Below are positions 25,997-35,091 of a stretch of DNA of 64,000 nt, in pieces. Position 1 is the first letter of the stretch. Each line of letters starts with the position of its first letter. The DNA lies in assembly GCF_049846925.1 (NCBI RefSeq), contig NZ_JBNCMT010000002.1, forward strand, positions 163,186 through 227,185. The letters are read 5' to 3'. The DNA comes from Brevibacillus_H sp049846925. GTDB lineage: Bacteria > Bacillota > Bacilli > Brevibacillales > Brevibacillaceae. The position numbers and the translations under genes were made by a program. A model generated the notes under the pieces. That model was not told the origin of the DNA. It saw only the letters and a list, made by a program, of their open reading frames with translations, and searched no databases.

Positions 25997-26152
25997 ATGG
26001 ACAAATTGATATTCTTTTTTGAGCACTTATTTATTTTAATGGAAAAAGTTTATGTAAAAATGGAGCCGTATTGGGTAGAACTTACACTTGTATTGCTCTT
26101 TTTCATCGTCGCTTACATAACTGATCGAAATGCAGATAATAAGACTGCCTGA
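25997..26152 (+). CDS. Small single-span membrane protein, 51 aa
   Basis: ATG with AAAGGAGA nine bases upstream. The protein starts MDKLIFFFEHLFILMEK and contains one strong hydrophobic helix (WVELTLVLLFFIVAYI), then a short charged tail. Stop TGA at 26150-26152 lies inside a terminator hairpin. No family is recognised. The good ribosome site, the helix and the terminator support a real gene. Confidence 0.65.
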   Translation: MDKLIFFFEHLFILMEKVYVKMEPYWVELTLVLLFFIVAYITDRNADNKTA

Positions 26153-26166
26153 TAAGGCAGTCTTCA
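26141..26166 (+). terminator. Terminator of the small membrane gene
   Basis: AAGACTGCCT (26141-26150) pairs perfectly with AGGCAGTCTT (26155-26164), then CACTTTTTC. Confidence 0.8.
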
Positions 26167-26174
26167 CTTTTTCT

Positions 26175-27899
26175 CTACAATTGAAACTTTCTAACCTCAT
26201 CATTCAAGCCTTGTGCCATTTTACTGAGTGATTCTGCAACCCCACTAATTTCTTCCATGGAAGCAAGCTGCTCCTCTGTTGAAGCGGCAATTGACTGTGA
26301 AATCTCTGAAGCGTGTTTGGCAGTTTCTGCAACATCTTCCACAGATGCGGTAACCTCCTGAACACTTGCAGACAATTCTTCGGAGGCAGCCGAAATTTCC
26401 TGAATTTGAGATGTCACATGTTGAATGGACGACAGAATTCTGCCGAAGGACACTCCTGCATCCTCAATCAGTGAAACCCCTGTGTTCACTTCTTCTGTCC
26501 CTCTTTCCATTGATTCAATAACCTGACCTGTTCCTGTTTGAATTTGTTGAATCAGATTGGTGATTTGAATCGCTGATTCTTTGGATTGCTCCGCCAATTT
26601 CCTTACTTCATCAGCAACTACGGCAAATCCTCTTCCATGCTCGCCTGCTCTTGCCGCTTCGATAGCTGCGTTCAATGCAAGCAAATTCGTCTGTGATGTG
26701 ATATCCGTTATTACTTTGGTGATATTGCCAATTTCTTCTGACTGTTTCCCCAGGTCTTTTACTAAATTGGCTGCAATTCCCACTGTTTCACTGATTTTAT
26801 TCATTTGTGCAACCACACTGTGAATGGCCCGATTACCTGAATCAGCTTCTTTGGTCGTCTCAATCGCTGCTTCCGATACGGACGAGGTGGATTCAGCAAT
26901 ACGCTGAATTCCAAGAGCGGCTTCCTCCATGCCCCGTGAAGTATCGTTGCTTGTTTGTGCTGCTGCTGTGGAGCCGCTTGCTAATTCCTGAATATGTTGG
27001 GCTACTTCTGATGCTCCGCTAGTTACTTCTTCGGTGCTTGCCAACAATTCTTCTGACGAAGCTGCTACTTGTTCCGCTCCTTCACTTACTTGTCTGATCA
27101 GTTGGCGAAGGTTCGTTTTCATTTGATTAAAAGAAGCAGCTAACGCCCCAATCTCATCACGATTCTTTACGTGCAGATCATCCAGGGCAAGGTTGCCAGA
27201 AGATAACTGCTCCAGTGAATGCGACACTTTTTGGACAGGGAGAGAAATCATTCGTGTAATTACCACTGCCAATACAATAGATAGGATCAATGAAACTCCA
27301 AAAATAATCATAGTCACTAGCTGTCCGCTTGAATAGATTTCTTTTGATTCTTCTCCAGCTTTGACAGCACCATCATGATTCAGCTTTACAAGAAAATTAA
27401 GCGGCTGCTGCATTTTTTGAAACAGGCGCTCTGATTCTTTTAACAGAGTAGCAAGTTTTTCTGTATTTGCTCCTGCTCCTTTGATGATATCCACTTCACT
27501 TGATATATCAATGAATCCACGATTGGTTTTTTTGTATTCATTCCAATAATTCTTCAGCTCATCGAAATTTCGTCTATCTTCTTCCAAATAGATTGTTTTC
27601 TCATATTTAGCAAATTCGTTATCGATAATTTCCAGTGTTTTTTCGTTTTGTTGTTGGTAGGCTTGCAGATTGGCCTCGTTCGGATCAACGATCATCTTAA
27701 CATTGGTAACCAACACATGCTCTGTTAAGTAATTGATGTTATTGATACTTTCAACCCCCGGCATCCAACTGGTTACAATTTCAGTTGTTTTCTCGTTGAT
27801 TGTGCTCATTTTACTTATGCCGTTCCAACCTACGATTCCCATAAATAGCATGACAATAAAAAAACTAATTGCTAGCTTTTTTCCGATGGATAGCTTCAT
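26175..27899 (-). CDS. Methyl-accepting chemotaxis protein
   Basis: 574 aa. N-terminal helix (about 10-30), extracellular four-helix-bundle sensor (30-185), second helix (about 190-212), HAMP (to about 265), and a long coiled signalling domain with the hairpin tip ITSQTNLLALNAAIEAARAGEHGRGFAVVADEVRKLAEQS. It would pass a ligand signal to CheA/CheW. The ligand is unknown; its place next to mglBAC makes sugar taxis possible. Confidence 0.95.
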   Translation of the reverse strand: MKLSIGKKLAISFFIVMLFMGIVGWNGISKMSTINEKTTEIVTSWMPGVESINNINYLTEHVLVTNVKMIVDPNEANLQAYQQQNEKTLEIIDNEFAKYEKTIYLEEDRRNFDELKNYWNEYKKTNRGFIDISSEVDIIKGAGANTEKLATLLKESERLFQKMQQPLNFLVKLNHDGAVKAGEESKEIYSSGQLVTMIIFGVSLILSIVLAVVITRMISLPVQKVSHSLEQLSSGNLALDDLHVKNRDEIGALAASFNQMKTNLRQLIRQVSEGAEQVAASSEELLASTEEVTSGASEVAQHIQELASGSTAAAQTSNDTSRGMEEAALGIQRIAESTSSVSEAAIETTKEADSGNRAIHSVVAQMNKISETVGIAANLVKDLGKQSEEIGNITKVITDITSQTNLLALNAAIEAARAGEHGRGFAVVADEVRKLAEQSKESAIQITNLIQQIQTGTGQVIESMERGTEEVNTGVSLIEDAGVSFGRILSSIQHVTSQIQEISAASEELSASVQEVTASVEDVAETAKHASEISQSIAASTEEQLASMEEISGVAESLSKMAQGLNDEVRKFQL

Positions 27900-28030
27900 T
27901 TTTTTGCCCCCTCAATTGCTATGTATAATTTTTAATAAGTTTGTATGCTATTTTCTTTCCCACTATTGCATTATGATTAAACTCCCAGCCCTTACATTTT
28001 AACAATTTCTTAATATTCTTTATGAAGCAA

Positions 28031-28069
28031 CAAAAAAACTCCTACCTTGATTTCTCAAGACAAGAGTTA
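28031..28069 (-). terminator. Terminator of the mgl operon
   Basis: On the minus strand AACTC...TTGA-GAAA-TCAA...GAGTT is followed by TTTTTTTG. Confidence 0.65.
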
Positions 28070-28102
28070 ATTACGATTATTGGTTGTTAAATTAGTCTAA
28101 GA

Positions 28103-29116
28103 TTATTTTTTCGCAAGGTATTTACGGATATCGAATGCAACCGCTGCAACAATGATCAAACCTTTAATAATCAACTGCCAGTAAGGATTGACCCCGATAA
28201 ACGTCAGACCGTAGTTGATAACCCCAAAGATCAGTACCCCGGCCATAACCCCAGGAACGGTGCCGATACCACCTGCTGTGGATACCCCACCTACTACGCA
28301 GGCAGCAATGGCGTCCAACTCGTACATATTTCCGTAGTTATTGGTTGCTCCGCCTGTTCTCGCTGCTTCCAGAACTCCCGCCAGGCCGTAAAGTGCGCCT
28401 GCAATCGCATAAATATACACAATGTTGCGACCGACATTAATACCAGATACCGTCGCTGCCTGGATGTTTCCACCAATGGCGTACATGTTTTTGCCGAGTG
28501 TAGTTTTGTTGAAGATGACCCAGACGAGGGCTGCTACAGCGATGGCGATGACGACGATATACGGTACCGAATAGGGACCACTCGGCCCAAAGAATCCTGT
28601 CCCCAGATGGCCGAAATCTTCACGGAGCCCACCGATTGGTTGGGATTCATTCGGCTTCATGTCAAAGTAGATCGAGTTCACACCATACACGATAACCATC
28701 GTACCTAATGTTGCAATAAAAGGAGGAACGCTCAGTTTGGCAACAATCAGACCGTTGATCAAACCGACAATGACACCTGCAAGAATCGCAAGCAAAATAG
28801 GAACGATAATTGGTAAATCAGGGAGATCCGGAAAAAATCGTCTTGGATAATCCTGCATTTGCAGCATAGATGCAGACAAAACGGCTGTGAGACCGACAAC
28901 ACGGCCTGTAGAAAGGTCTACACCCCCCGTAATCAGGACAAAGGCTGCGCCCAGTGCGATAATGGCACGGGTAGATGATTGAAGCAGGATGTCACGGAGC
29001 GAGGTAATCGACAGAAATGTGTTATCATACAAGGCAATCCCTGCAATCAATACGATCAGTACAATATAAATAGCATTCTGTGATACAAAATTTCCTATGC
29101 TTCTTGAGTTATTCAC
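28103..29116 (-). CDS. mglC: Galactose/methyl-galactoside ABC importer permease MglC
   Basis: 337 aa from the GTG at 29116, with AAGGAGGT seven bases upstream; an ATG at 29134 would contain that site. About ten membrane helices of the BPD_transp_2/RbsC family. ITGGVDLSTGRVVGL is the conserved EAA-like coupling region, and the C-terminus GLIIVAAVAFD is typical. It forms the membrane channel with MglA and MglB. It follows mglA by 17 bp. Confidence 0.93.
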   Translation of the reverse strand: MNNSRSIGNFVSQNAIYIVLIVLIAGIALYDNTFLSITSLRDILLQSSTRAIIALGAAFVLITGGVDLSTGRVVGLTAVLSASMLQMQDYPRRFFPDLPDLPIIVPILLAILAGVIVGLINGLIVAKLSVPPFIATLGTMVIVYGVNSIYFDMKPNESQPIGGLREDFGHLGTGFFGPSGPYSVPYIVVIAIAVAALVWVIFNKTTLGKNMYAIGGNIQAATVSGINVGRNIVYIYAIAGALYGLAGVLEAARTGGATNNYGNMYELDAIAACVVGGVSTAGGIGTVPGVMAGVLIFGVINYGLTFIGVNPYWQLIIKGLIIVAAVAFDIRKYLAKK

Positions 29117-29133
29117 GTTCGAAACCTCCTTCA

Positions 29134-30648
29134 TTACGCCAAGTACTTGGTAGCCAGGCGCATGATCTCTTCCTCTGTTGCATTTTTTCCGTCTACTTCA
29201 CCTGCGAGACGGCCTTCGGACATCACCATAATTCGATCTGACATCCCCAGAAGCTCTGGCATTTCAGATGAAATCATGATGATGCTTTTCCCCTGCTTTG
29301 CGAGGTCTGCAATAATCGAGTAGATTTCATACTTGGCACCTACATCTATTCCACGAGTTGGCTCATCCAGTAGTAAAATATCCGGCTCGGTTAACAGCCA
29401 TCTGGCAAGCAAAACCTTTTGCTGGTTACCACCAGAGAGATTCTTGATTGCTGTCGCTGCCGAAGGAGTTTTGACTCGTAACATTTCAATACTCTTTTCT
29501 GTCTCTTCCCGTCTTCGTTTTTCATTGAGCAGACGGATTGCATTCAAATATCGATTTTGATTAGCGATAACTGTATTCTCCAGAATCGAAAGCACGGGGA
29601 AAATACCTGTCACACGACGTTCTTCTGTCAGAAGAGCGATTTTGTGTTTCTTGGCATCAATCGGTGATTTGATTTTCACCTGCTTGCCATTGATCGAAAT
29701 CGTACCTTCTTTGATCGATCTGAGACCAAACAACGCTTCGATCAGCTCTGTGCGCTGTGATCCCACCAGTCCGCCTACACCAAGGATTTCACCTTTCCGC
29801 AATTCAAAGGACACTTCCTTGAAGGAGCGATTGGGAGATGTCAGATTCTCAACCTTGAGAATGACATCACTTGGTACATTGCTTCTTTCAGGGAAACGCT
29901 GGGTCAGGTCACGTCCTACCATGCGGGAAATGATCAGGTCAGTGGTCAACTCGGATGAGCCCCAAGTCCCGATCTTCTTTCCGTCACGCATGATCGTAAC
30001 ATCATCAGAGATACGAAGGATTTCTTCCATCTTGTGAGATATATAAATAATGGCTACACCGCGGCTCTTCAATTCATTGATGATTGTAAACAGTTGTTCA
30101 ACTTCATTGCCGGTCAAAGATGACGTCGGCTCGTCCATGACGATTACTTTGGAGTGATAGGAAACGGCTTTCGCAATTTCAATCGATTGAATTTTCGATA
30201 CGGATAAACTTCCTACAATTTGTTTCGGGTGAAGATCCATGTTTAGATCCTGGAAAAGCTGTTTGGTATCGGCAAACATTTTTTTCTCGTCAACCAATTT
30301 AATAATTCCAAAATTCTTCTGGGGAAAACGACCCAGCCAAATGTTTTCCATTACATTACGGTGTGGTACGGGATGAAGCTCCTGGTGGATCATCGAGACG
30401 CCATTTGCCAGTGCGTCACTGGAATTGTTGATATCGACCTTTTTTCCGTTCAAAATAATTTCGCCAGCATCCTGTTTGTAAATTCCGAACAGGCATTTCA
30501 TCAGCGTAGATTTACCTGCACCATTTTCACCCATTAGTGCATGAACCGTACCTGGGCGCACTTTCAACGTAACGTCATCCAGTGCTTTTACGCCGGGAAA
30601 CTCTTTGGAGATATTGTTCATTTCAAGTAAAAAAACAGTATCTGTCAT
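29134..30648 (-). CDS. mglA: Galactose/methyl-galactoside ABC importer ATPase MglA
   Basis: 504 aa from the ATG at 30648, behind AGGAGG. Two ABC domains. The first has Walker A GENGAGKSTLMK and Walker B VIVMDEPTSSL. The second has the usual degenerate Walker A (GGLVGSQRTE) but an LSGGNQQKVLLAR signature and LLLDEPTRGID. This is the pattern of sugar importers (MglA/RbsA). It powers galactose uptake with MglB and MglC. Confidence 0.95.
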   Translation of the reverse strand: MTDTVFLLEMNNISKEFPGVKALDDVTLKVRPGTVHALMGENGAGKSTLMKCLFGIYKQDAGEIILNGKKVDINNSSDALANGVSMIHQELHPVPHRNVMENIWLGRFPQKNFGIIKLVDEKKMFADTKQLFQDLNMDLHPKQIVGSLSVSKIQSIEIAKAVSYHSKVIVMDEPTSSLTGNEVEQLFTIINELKSRGVAIIYISHKMEEILRISDDVTIMRDGKKIGTWGSSELTTDLIISRMVGRDLTQRFPERSNVPSDVILKVENLTSPNRSFKEVSFELRKGEILGVGGLVGSQRTELIEALFGLRSIKEGTISINGKQVKIKSPIDAKKHKIALLTEERRVTGIFPVLSILENTVIANQNRYLNAIRLLNEKRRREETEKSIEMLRVKTPSAATAIKNLSGGNQQKVLLARWLLTEPDILLLDEPTRGIDVGAKYEIYSIIADLAKQGKSIIMISSEMPELLGMSDRIMVMSEGRLAGEVDGKNATEEEIMRLATKYLA

Positions 30649-30717
30649 TTCAAAACGCCTCCTGCACTTCGACTCGGGCGTTAGCCTAGCCTTAAGGATC
30701 ATTGAAAAAATAGAAAA

Positions 30718-30758
30718 GCAAGGGAGCAACGTAACAGCCAAATTGCTTGCTCCCTTGC
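30718..30758 (-). promoter_or_regulatory. Intergenic stem-loop between mglB and mglA
   Basis: GCAAGGGAGCAA (30718-30729) pairs with TTGCTCCCTTGC (30747-30758), followed on the minus strand by TTTTCTATTTTTT. It probably stops most transcripts after mglB so that the binding protein is made in excess. Confidence 0.75.
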
Positions 30759-30806
30759 CTTTACTTTGCTATACCAGTCTACGAAAACATTCTGTCAATG
30801 AACAAA

Positions 30807-31862
30807 TTACTTGGCGTCAGCAATGTTGTCTTTTGTAATTTTTTTGTACGCTACCCAAACATATTTACCATCGACGATATCGAAACCAGTTGTCTCTTTG
30901 CTTGGTGCTTTACCTGCAGCGAGCGCAGCAGCGATTTCAAGCGTTGCTTTCCCTTGGTTGTTCGCATCGTTCAATACGGTTCCAAGGAGTGTGCCGTTTT
31001 CCAATTCTTTCAATGCTGGTGCTGTCGCATCTACACCGACAACAGGCATGTATTTGTTGTCTTTGAAGTATCCAGCCGCTTTCAACGCTTCGATTGCACC
31101 GAGTGCCATGTCATCGTTGTTAGCAAGAACCGCTTCAATTTTATCTCCGCCAGATGCGAGGAATGCAGCCATTTTCTCCTGGCCTTTTACGCGATCCCAC
31201 ATCGCTGTATCTTCAGCCACTTTTTCTACCTTGATGCCAGCATCTTCAATTGCTTTGATCGAGAACTTGGTGCGAAGCTCAGCATCCTGGTGACCTGGTT
31301 CACCTTTCAGCATGACGTATTGGAGAACACCGTCTTTGTTTTTGTCAGCTTCTGGATGTGCTTTCCAGTAGTCTACGAGCAGTTGTCCGGAGATCGTTCC
31401 GGATTCTTCAGCTTTTGCCCCTACGTAGTAGACTTTATCCCATTTCGCCATATCTTCTGGCATTGGTTCACGGTTAAAGAATACAACCGGAATGTTCGCC
31501 GCTTTTGCTTTGTCAATGATCACGCCTGCAGCCGTACGGTCAACCGGGTTGATTGCGAGAGCGCTTACTTTTTTCGTGATGAAGAGGTCAACTTTATCGT
31601 TTTGAGTTGGTTGTGCATTTTGGCTGTCAACGATGTCCACTTCTGCTTTGCCTTCAGCCGCAGCAGAGATGGCGTTACGAACACCCGTCATGAACGTGTC
31701 GTCAAATTTGTAGATGGCTACACCGATTTTTGGTGCCGCAGCAGGAGCTGGAGCAGCCGTGCCGCCGCCTTCAGCAGGTTTCGCTGGAGCAGCATTGTTG
31801 GAACAACCTACGAGAGAAGCCAACACAGCAAATGCAACAGAAGCAGTAACTAATTTTTTCAC
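30807..31862 (-). CDS. mglB: Galactose/glucose-binding lipoprotein MglB
   Basis: 351 aa from the GTG at 31862, with AGGGGGG upstream. Lipoprotein signal KKLVTASVAFAVLASLVGC, then a Pro/Ala/Gly linker. The periplasmic-binding fold has the MglB features IYKFDDTFMTGVRNAI, INPVDRTAAGVIIDKA, PVVFFNREP and ANNDDMALGAIEAL. It captures galactose or glucose for MglAC and may also deliver signals to chemoreceptors. First gene of mglBAC. Confidence 0.95.
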   Translation of the reverse strand: MKKLVTASVAFAVLASLVGCSNNAAPAKPAEGGGTAAPAPAAAPKIGVAIYKFDDTFMTGVRNAISAAAEGKAEVDIVDSQNAQPTQNDKVDLFITKKVSALAINPVDRTAAGVIIDKAKAANIPVVFFNREPMPEDMAKWDKVYYVGAKAEESGTISGQLLVDYWKAHPEADKNKDGVLQYVMLKGEPGHQDAELRTKFSIKAIEDAGIKVEKVAEDTAMWDRVKGQEKMAAFLASGGDKIEAVLANNDDMALGAIEALKAAGYFKDNKYMPVVGVDATAPALKELENGTLLGTVLNDANNQGKATLEIAAALAAGKAPSKETTGFDIVDGKYVWVAYKKITKDNIADAK

Positions 31863-31984
31863 GAAATGAACCCCCCTACAGATTCTTGTTAATTTGTGAA
31901 ACCTTCTATAACCAAAAGTAAGCGATTTCAAAATAAAAACAAATGCAGAATTCTATGAATTTATATAAAAATTCTCATGAAAAG

Positions 31985-32206
31985 CGAAAAATGTTGTCCC
32001 CTATCCCCTCTCATCGGGGGACTGAAACGCAGGTCTCCCTGACAGTTTGCAGAGTAGAATAACTGTCCGACTTTTTTCATCGTTAGGAAGTGGTCAAACA
32101 CGCTGCTGCCTCTTTCGCAACGCTGGTTGCCCACTTTTTTCCCTAACGATTTCCAAAAGTCTAGGCTGCACTGTCAAAGTCGCTTTGTAGAGGACAACAT
32201 TTTTCT
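31985..32206. repeat. Long palindromic, MITE-like or structured intergenic element
   Basis: The ends are inverted repeats: GAAAAATGTTGTCCcCTA at the left and its complement at the right (TAGaGGACAACATTTTTC), 17 of 18 matching. Nested inside are ATCGTTAGG with CCTAACGAT and a GACAGTT/AACTGTC hairpin. There is no coding frame. It could be a miniature inverted-repeat element or a folded RNA between mglB and the sensor operon. A target duplication was not found. Confidence 0.55.
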
Positions 32207-32232
32207 GGTAGGCTTACGCAAATGGAAAACTT

Positions 32233-32266
32233 TAACCACTTTAATGCCTTAAAGTAGTTAAACTTG
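32233..32266 (-). terminator. Hairpin downstream of the sugar-sensor operon
   Basis: TTTAACCACTTTAA pairs with TTAAAGTAGTTAAA with one mismatch across a 4-base loop; on the minus strand GTTTTCC follows. Possible terminator for the three-gene sensor operon. Confidence 0.5.
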
Positions 32267-32315
32267 CCGATAAAATAAAAATACCACCGTATATAAACAC
32301 GATGGCACTGACATG

Positions 32316-33308
32316 TTACTTCGCCAACGGGAACAATAATTGCTGGTTTTCTGGCGAGAACATATTCTCTTGTGTAATCACTTGCGTATGCGTATCGATC
32401 CGGTTAGGTACCGTTTCCCCATGCATCGCTTCTACCGCATACTTGACTCCCAAATATCCCATGTTGTAAGGGTTTTGCACGATCGTCGCCTGTACGCCGC
32501 CCTCTTGCACATGCTCCATCACTTCTGGTGTATTGTCAAAAGCCACGATCTTTACCTTGCCGTTCAAGCCCAATTCCTCAATGGTGTTGGCCACTCCATT
32601 CGAAGCCAGCCCGGTCAGAGCAAAGATTCCATCAAGCTGTTCATTGTTTGCTACAATCTTTTTGGTCAGGTCACTTGCCAGATTTTGATTGGAGAAGCAA
32701 TATTCCTTGGCAACCAGGATGACGCCGGGATGTTTGGCTACTTCATCGAGAAAGCCCTTTTCTCGCTGCTCCAGGTTTCTTGCTCCGATCATCGTGCCCA
32801 TCAAGGCAATTTTGCTTTGCTCCCCTGTCAATTGAATCAACTGCTGTGCAGCCTGTTTGCCTGCTTCATAATTATCCGTACCAATAAAGCTTTTCACTCC
32901 AGAAGACATGACTTCCGAGTCGATCGTAATCACAGGGATGTTCAGACTAGCCGCTTTATCTGTGATACCGGAAAGCGCTTTGTAGTCACTAGCTGACAGT
33001 ACCAATGCGTCGGTTTCCTCACGCAGAGACTGGCTGACGAAGTTGATTTGGGCGAGTACGTCTTCTTCGTAGTCAGCCGCATAAAATTTCAAATTGACGT
33101 CAAATTCCTTTGCCGCTGCTTCTGCTCCCATCTTCACAGTTCTCCAGTAATCGCCGTGTTTCATTTTCACAATCAGGGCGACATTCTGTTTCTTCGTACG
33201 ATCGCTGACGTCGATCTCTTCGGAACAGGAAGGCAAAAGGGTGATGCTAATGACCAACAGGAAGAGGGAGAGCAGTATCAAGGTTTTTTTACTCATCTGT
33301 TGCTTCAT
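32316..33308 (-). CDS. Sugar-binding lipoprotein of a three-component sensor
   Basis: 330 aa from the ATG at 33308 (AAGGAGGAAG upstream). Signal peptide with a lipobox-like LLPSC. The fold is type-I periplasmic binding (Peripla_BP_4): KHGDYWRTVKMGAEAA, LSASDYKALSGITDKAASLNIPVITIDSEV, GTMIGARNLEQREKG. Its ATG overlaps the stop of the histidine kinase (ATGA). No permease is attached, so it probably presents sugar to the kinase, as XylFII does for LytS in clostridia. The ligand is unknown; nearby mglBAC suggests galactose. Confidence 0.85.
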   Translation of the reverse strand: MKQQMSKKTLILLSLFLLVISITLLPSCSEEIDVSDRTKKQNVALIVKMKHGDYWRTVKMGAEAAAKEFDVNLKFYAADYEEDVLAQINFVSQSLREETDALVLSASDYKALSGITDKAASLNIPVITIDSEVMSSGVKSFIGTDNYEAGKQAAQQLIQLTGEQSKIALMGTMIGARNLEQREKGFLDEVAKHPGVILVAKEYCFSNQNLASDLTKKIVANNEQLDGIFALTGLASNGVANTIEELGLNGKVKIVAFDNTPEVMEHVQEGGVQATIVQNPYNMGYLGVKYAVEAMHGETVPNRIDTHTQVITQENMFSPENQQLLFPLAK

Positions 33309-35089
33309 TCCTCTTCCTCCTTGATGAACGGCACCCATATTTTCACAGTAGTACCCACTTCCAATTGACTCTTAATATGGACACCGTATTCTTCTCCGTA
33401 GTAGAGCCTGATTCTCTCATGGACATTCTTCACGCCAACCCCGGAGCCTTTGTCGCTTTTTACCTGACCAGAAAGAATGGCAGCTATGCGATCCTGACTC
33501 ATGCCCAGACCATTATCGCTCACTTGAAACAGGATTTTCCCGTCTACGACTGAGGCAGAAATCGTAATCAGCCCTTCGTCTGCCATCATCTCGATCCCGT
33601 GATAAATTGAATTCTCAACAATGGGTTGAAGAATCAGTTTGAGCGTTTTACAGGTGAGAACCTCATCGCTAGCCTCAATTTCATACTCGAACTTGTTTTT
33701 GTACCGCATTTTTTGGATGATCAGGTAGTGTCTGATGTGTTCCAGCTCTTCCTGAACAGTGATAACCGCCTTGCCCCTGCTCAAACTGATTCGGAACAGT
33801 TTGGACAGCGAAGAAATCGTCGTGATGACATCTTCATTTTTGCCTATCCCCACCATGCGGATGACGGAATTGAGCGTGTTGTAGAGAAAGTGCGGATTGA
33901 TTTGTGCTTGCAACACTTCCAGTTCGCCTTTTCGCTTCGCTTCCTGCTCTCGAATAATTTGATCCATCAACTGTCTTACCTTGACAACCATCACGTTAAA
34001 TCGTCTGGAAAGCTGCTCTACTTCCTGACTTCCTTTGATATCGAGGTTAATGGAGAAATCTCCTTGCTCCACACGCTCCATCGATTTTTCGAGGATTTTA
34101 ATTGGTCGTGATATTTTCGCAGAAATATAAGCCAGAATGAACAAAACCACCAAAATAACGAAGATGAGCAGCCAAAAAATAAAGCGGATGATTTCTTTTT
34201 TGGTTGTGACGATCTCGTCCATGTAGGAGACACCGACAATTTTCCAGCCGATTTTTTCCACCGTTTTAATCGTGATCAGCCGTTTCTCGCCTTTGACATA
34301 ATCCACATAGCTTCCATAGGCGTAGCGCCCGGTCTGCTCCAAATTTTCTTCTTTTAACCCGGCAGATAGCAGTTGCTGCTGTGGATGGTAAACGAAGTGG
34401 CCCTCCCGATCCAGAATGTACACGTAGCCCTTTTTCCCCAAGCTCACACGCTGGACCAAGTCCTCGATTGTCTTGAAATTCGCATCTACCAAAAGGACAC
34501 TCGTCATTTTTTCGTTGTTGCTGCGCACCGTGATCCCTTTGCTCATTGATACAACCCACTTGTACTGCCCTTTAAACAGGTTCTGTGTGTGCGGCGAGGA
34601 GAAAAAAAGCAGATCAGGCGTAGCGAGAGCCGTTCTGAACCAGCTTTGCTCCGTCAAACGGGTATTTTTGCGCATGGTGTATTTCGGTATGCTTGTCACC
34701 AGCTCCCCATTGCCCGTAAATACGGCCATTGACACGATGTCCTGTCTCGCCTGAAAGATCGTTCCAAGCTGCTCAATGAGATTGGCATCGGTCATTTCAT
34801 TGCTCTTTCTGATTTTTTCATCTACCAGATCAAAGATTTGGGTCATCCCGTTCAGGTAATAATCCAGATTGTAATTGACCTGCTCGATGATTTGCTGATT
34901 GTTCAGTGCCGCATTTTGCTCTGCCGTATCAGCAAACTTGTTGTACAAAAGGAAACTGATAAAAAACATGGCTAGTACTGTTACAAGTGCAAAAGAAACC
35001 GTAATAATAAACTGTAAGCTCTTTACACGAAACATGTCGATTAAAACGCTGCCCAGCTTCGTACAAAAATTGATCAATCGCTTTTTCAC
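33305..35089 (-). CDS. YesM/LytS-type sensor histidine kinase with dCACHE domain
   Basis: 594 aa, GTG start. Membrane helix (about 25-48), extracellular double-CACHE sensor (50-295), second helix (about 303-325), HAMP, then the His_kinase domain with phospho-acceptor AQINPHFLYNTLNSV and ATPase motifs (ILQPIVENSIYHGI, VSDNGLGMS). It should phosphorylate the AraC-type regulator encoded 2 bp upstream and receive input from the binding protein encoded after it. Confidence 0.93.
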   Translation of the reverse strand: MKKRLINFCTKLGSVLIDMFRVKSLQFIITVSFALVTVLAMFFISFLLYNKFADTAEQNAALNNQQIIEQVNYNLDYYLNGMTQIFDLVDEKIRKSNEMTDANLIEQLGTIFQARQDIVSMAVFTGNGELVTSIPKYTMRKNTRLTEQSWFRTALATPDLLFFSSPHTQNLFKGQYKWVVSMSKGITVRSNNEKMTSVLLVDANFKTIEDLVQRVSLGKKGYVYILDREGHFVYHPQQQLLSAGLKEENLEQTGRYAYGSYVDYVKGEKRLITIKTVEKIGWKIVGVSYMDEIVTTKKEIIRFIFWLLIFVILVVLFILAYISAKISRPIKILEKSMERVEQGDFSINLDIKGSQEVEQLSRRFNVMVVKVRQLMDQIIREQEAKRKGELEVLQAQINPHFLYNTLNSVIRMVGIGKNEDVITTISSLSKLFRISLSRGKAVITVQEELEHIRHYLIIQKMRYKNKFEYEIEASDEVLTCKTLKLILQPIVENSIYHGIEMMADEGLITISASVVDGKILFQVSDNGLGMSQDRIAAILSGQVKSDKGSGVGVKNVHERIRLYYGEEYGVHIKSQLEVGTTVKIWVPFIKEEEE

Positions 35090-35091
35090 GT

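Noticed and set aside
30747..31853. 368-codon open frame on the plus strand opposite mglB
   Set aside because: It is the exact antisense of mglB, is very rich in Phe, Cys and Arg, and has no ribosome site. It exists because mglB codon use leaves few stops on the other strand.
32030..32050. Sequence on the minus strand resembling a cobalamin riboswitch B12 box (GTCAGGGAGACCTGC)
   Set aside because: The other conserved parts of the cobalamin riboswitch are not found before it, and no cobalamin or transport gene of that kind follows. It is treated as part of the palindromic element.
32316..33308. Binding protein as part of a second ABC importer
   Set aside because: No permease or ATPase gene lies in the same operon; it overlaps the kinase gene, so a sensing role fits better.
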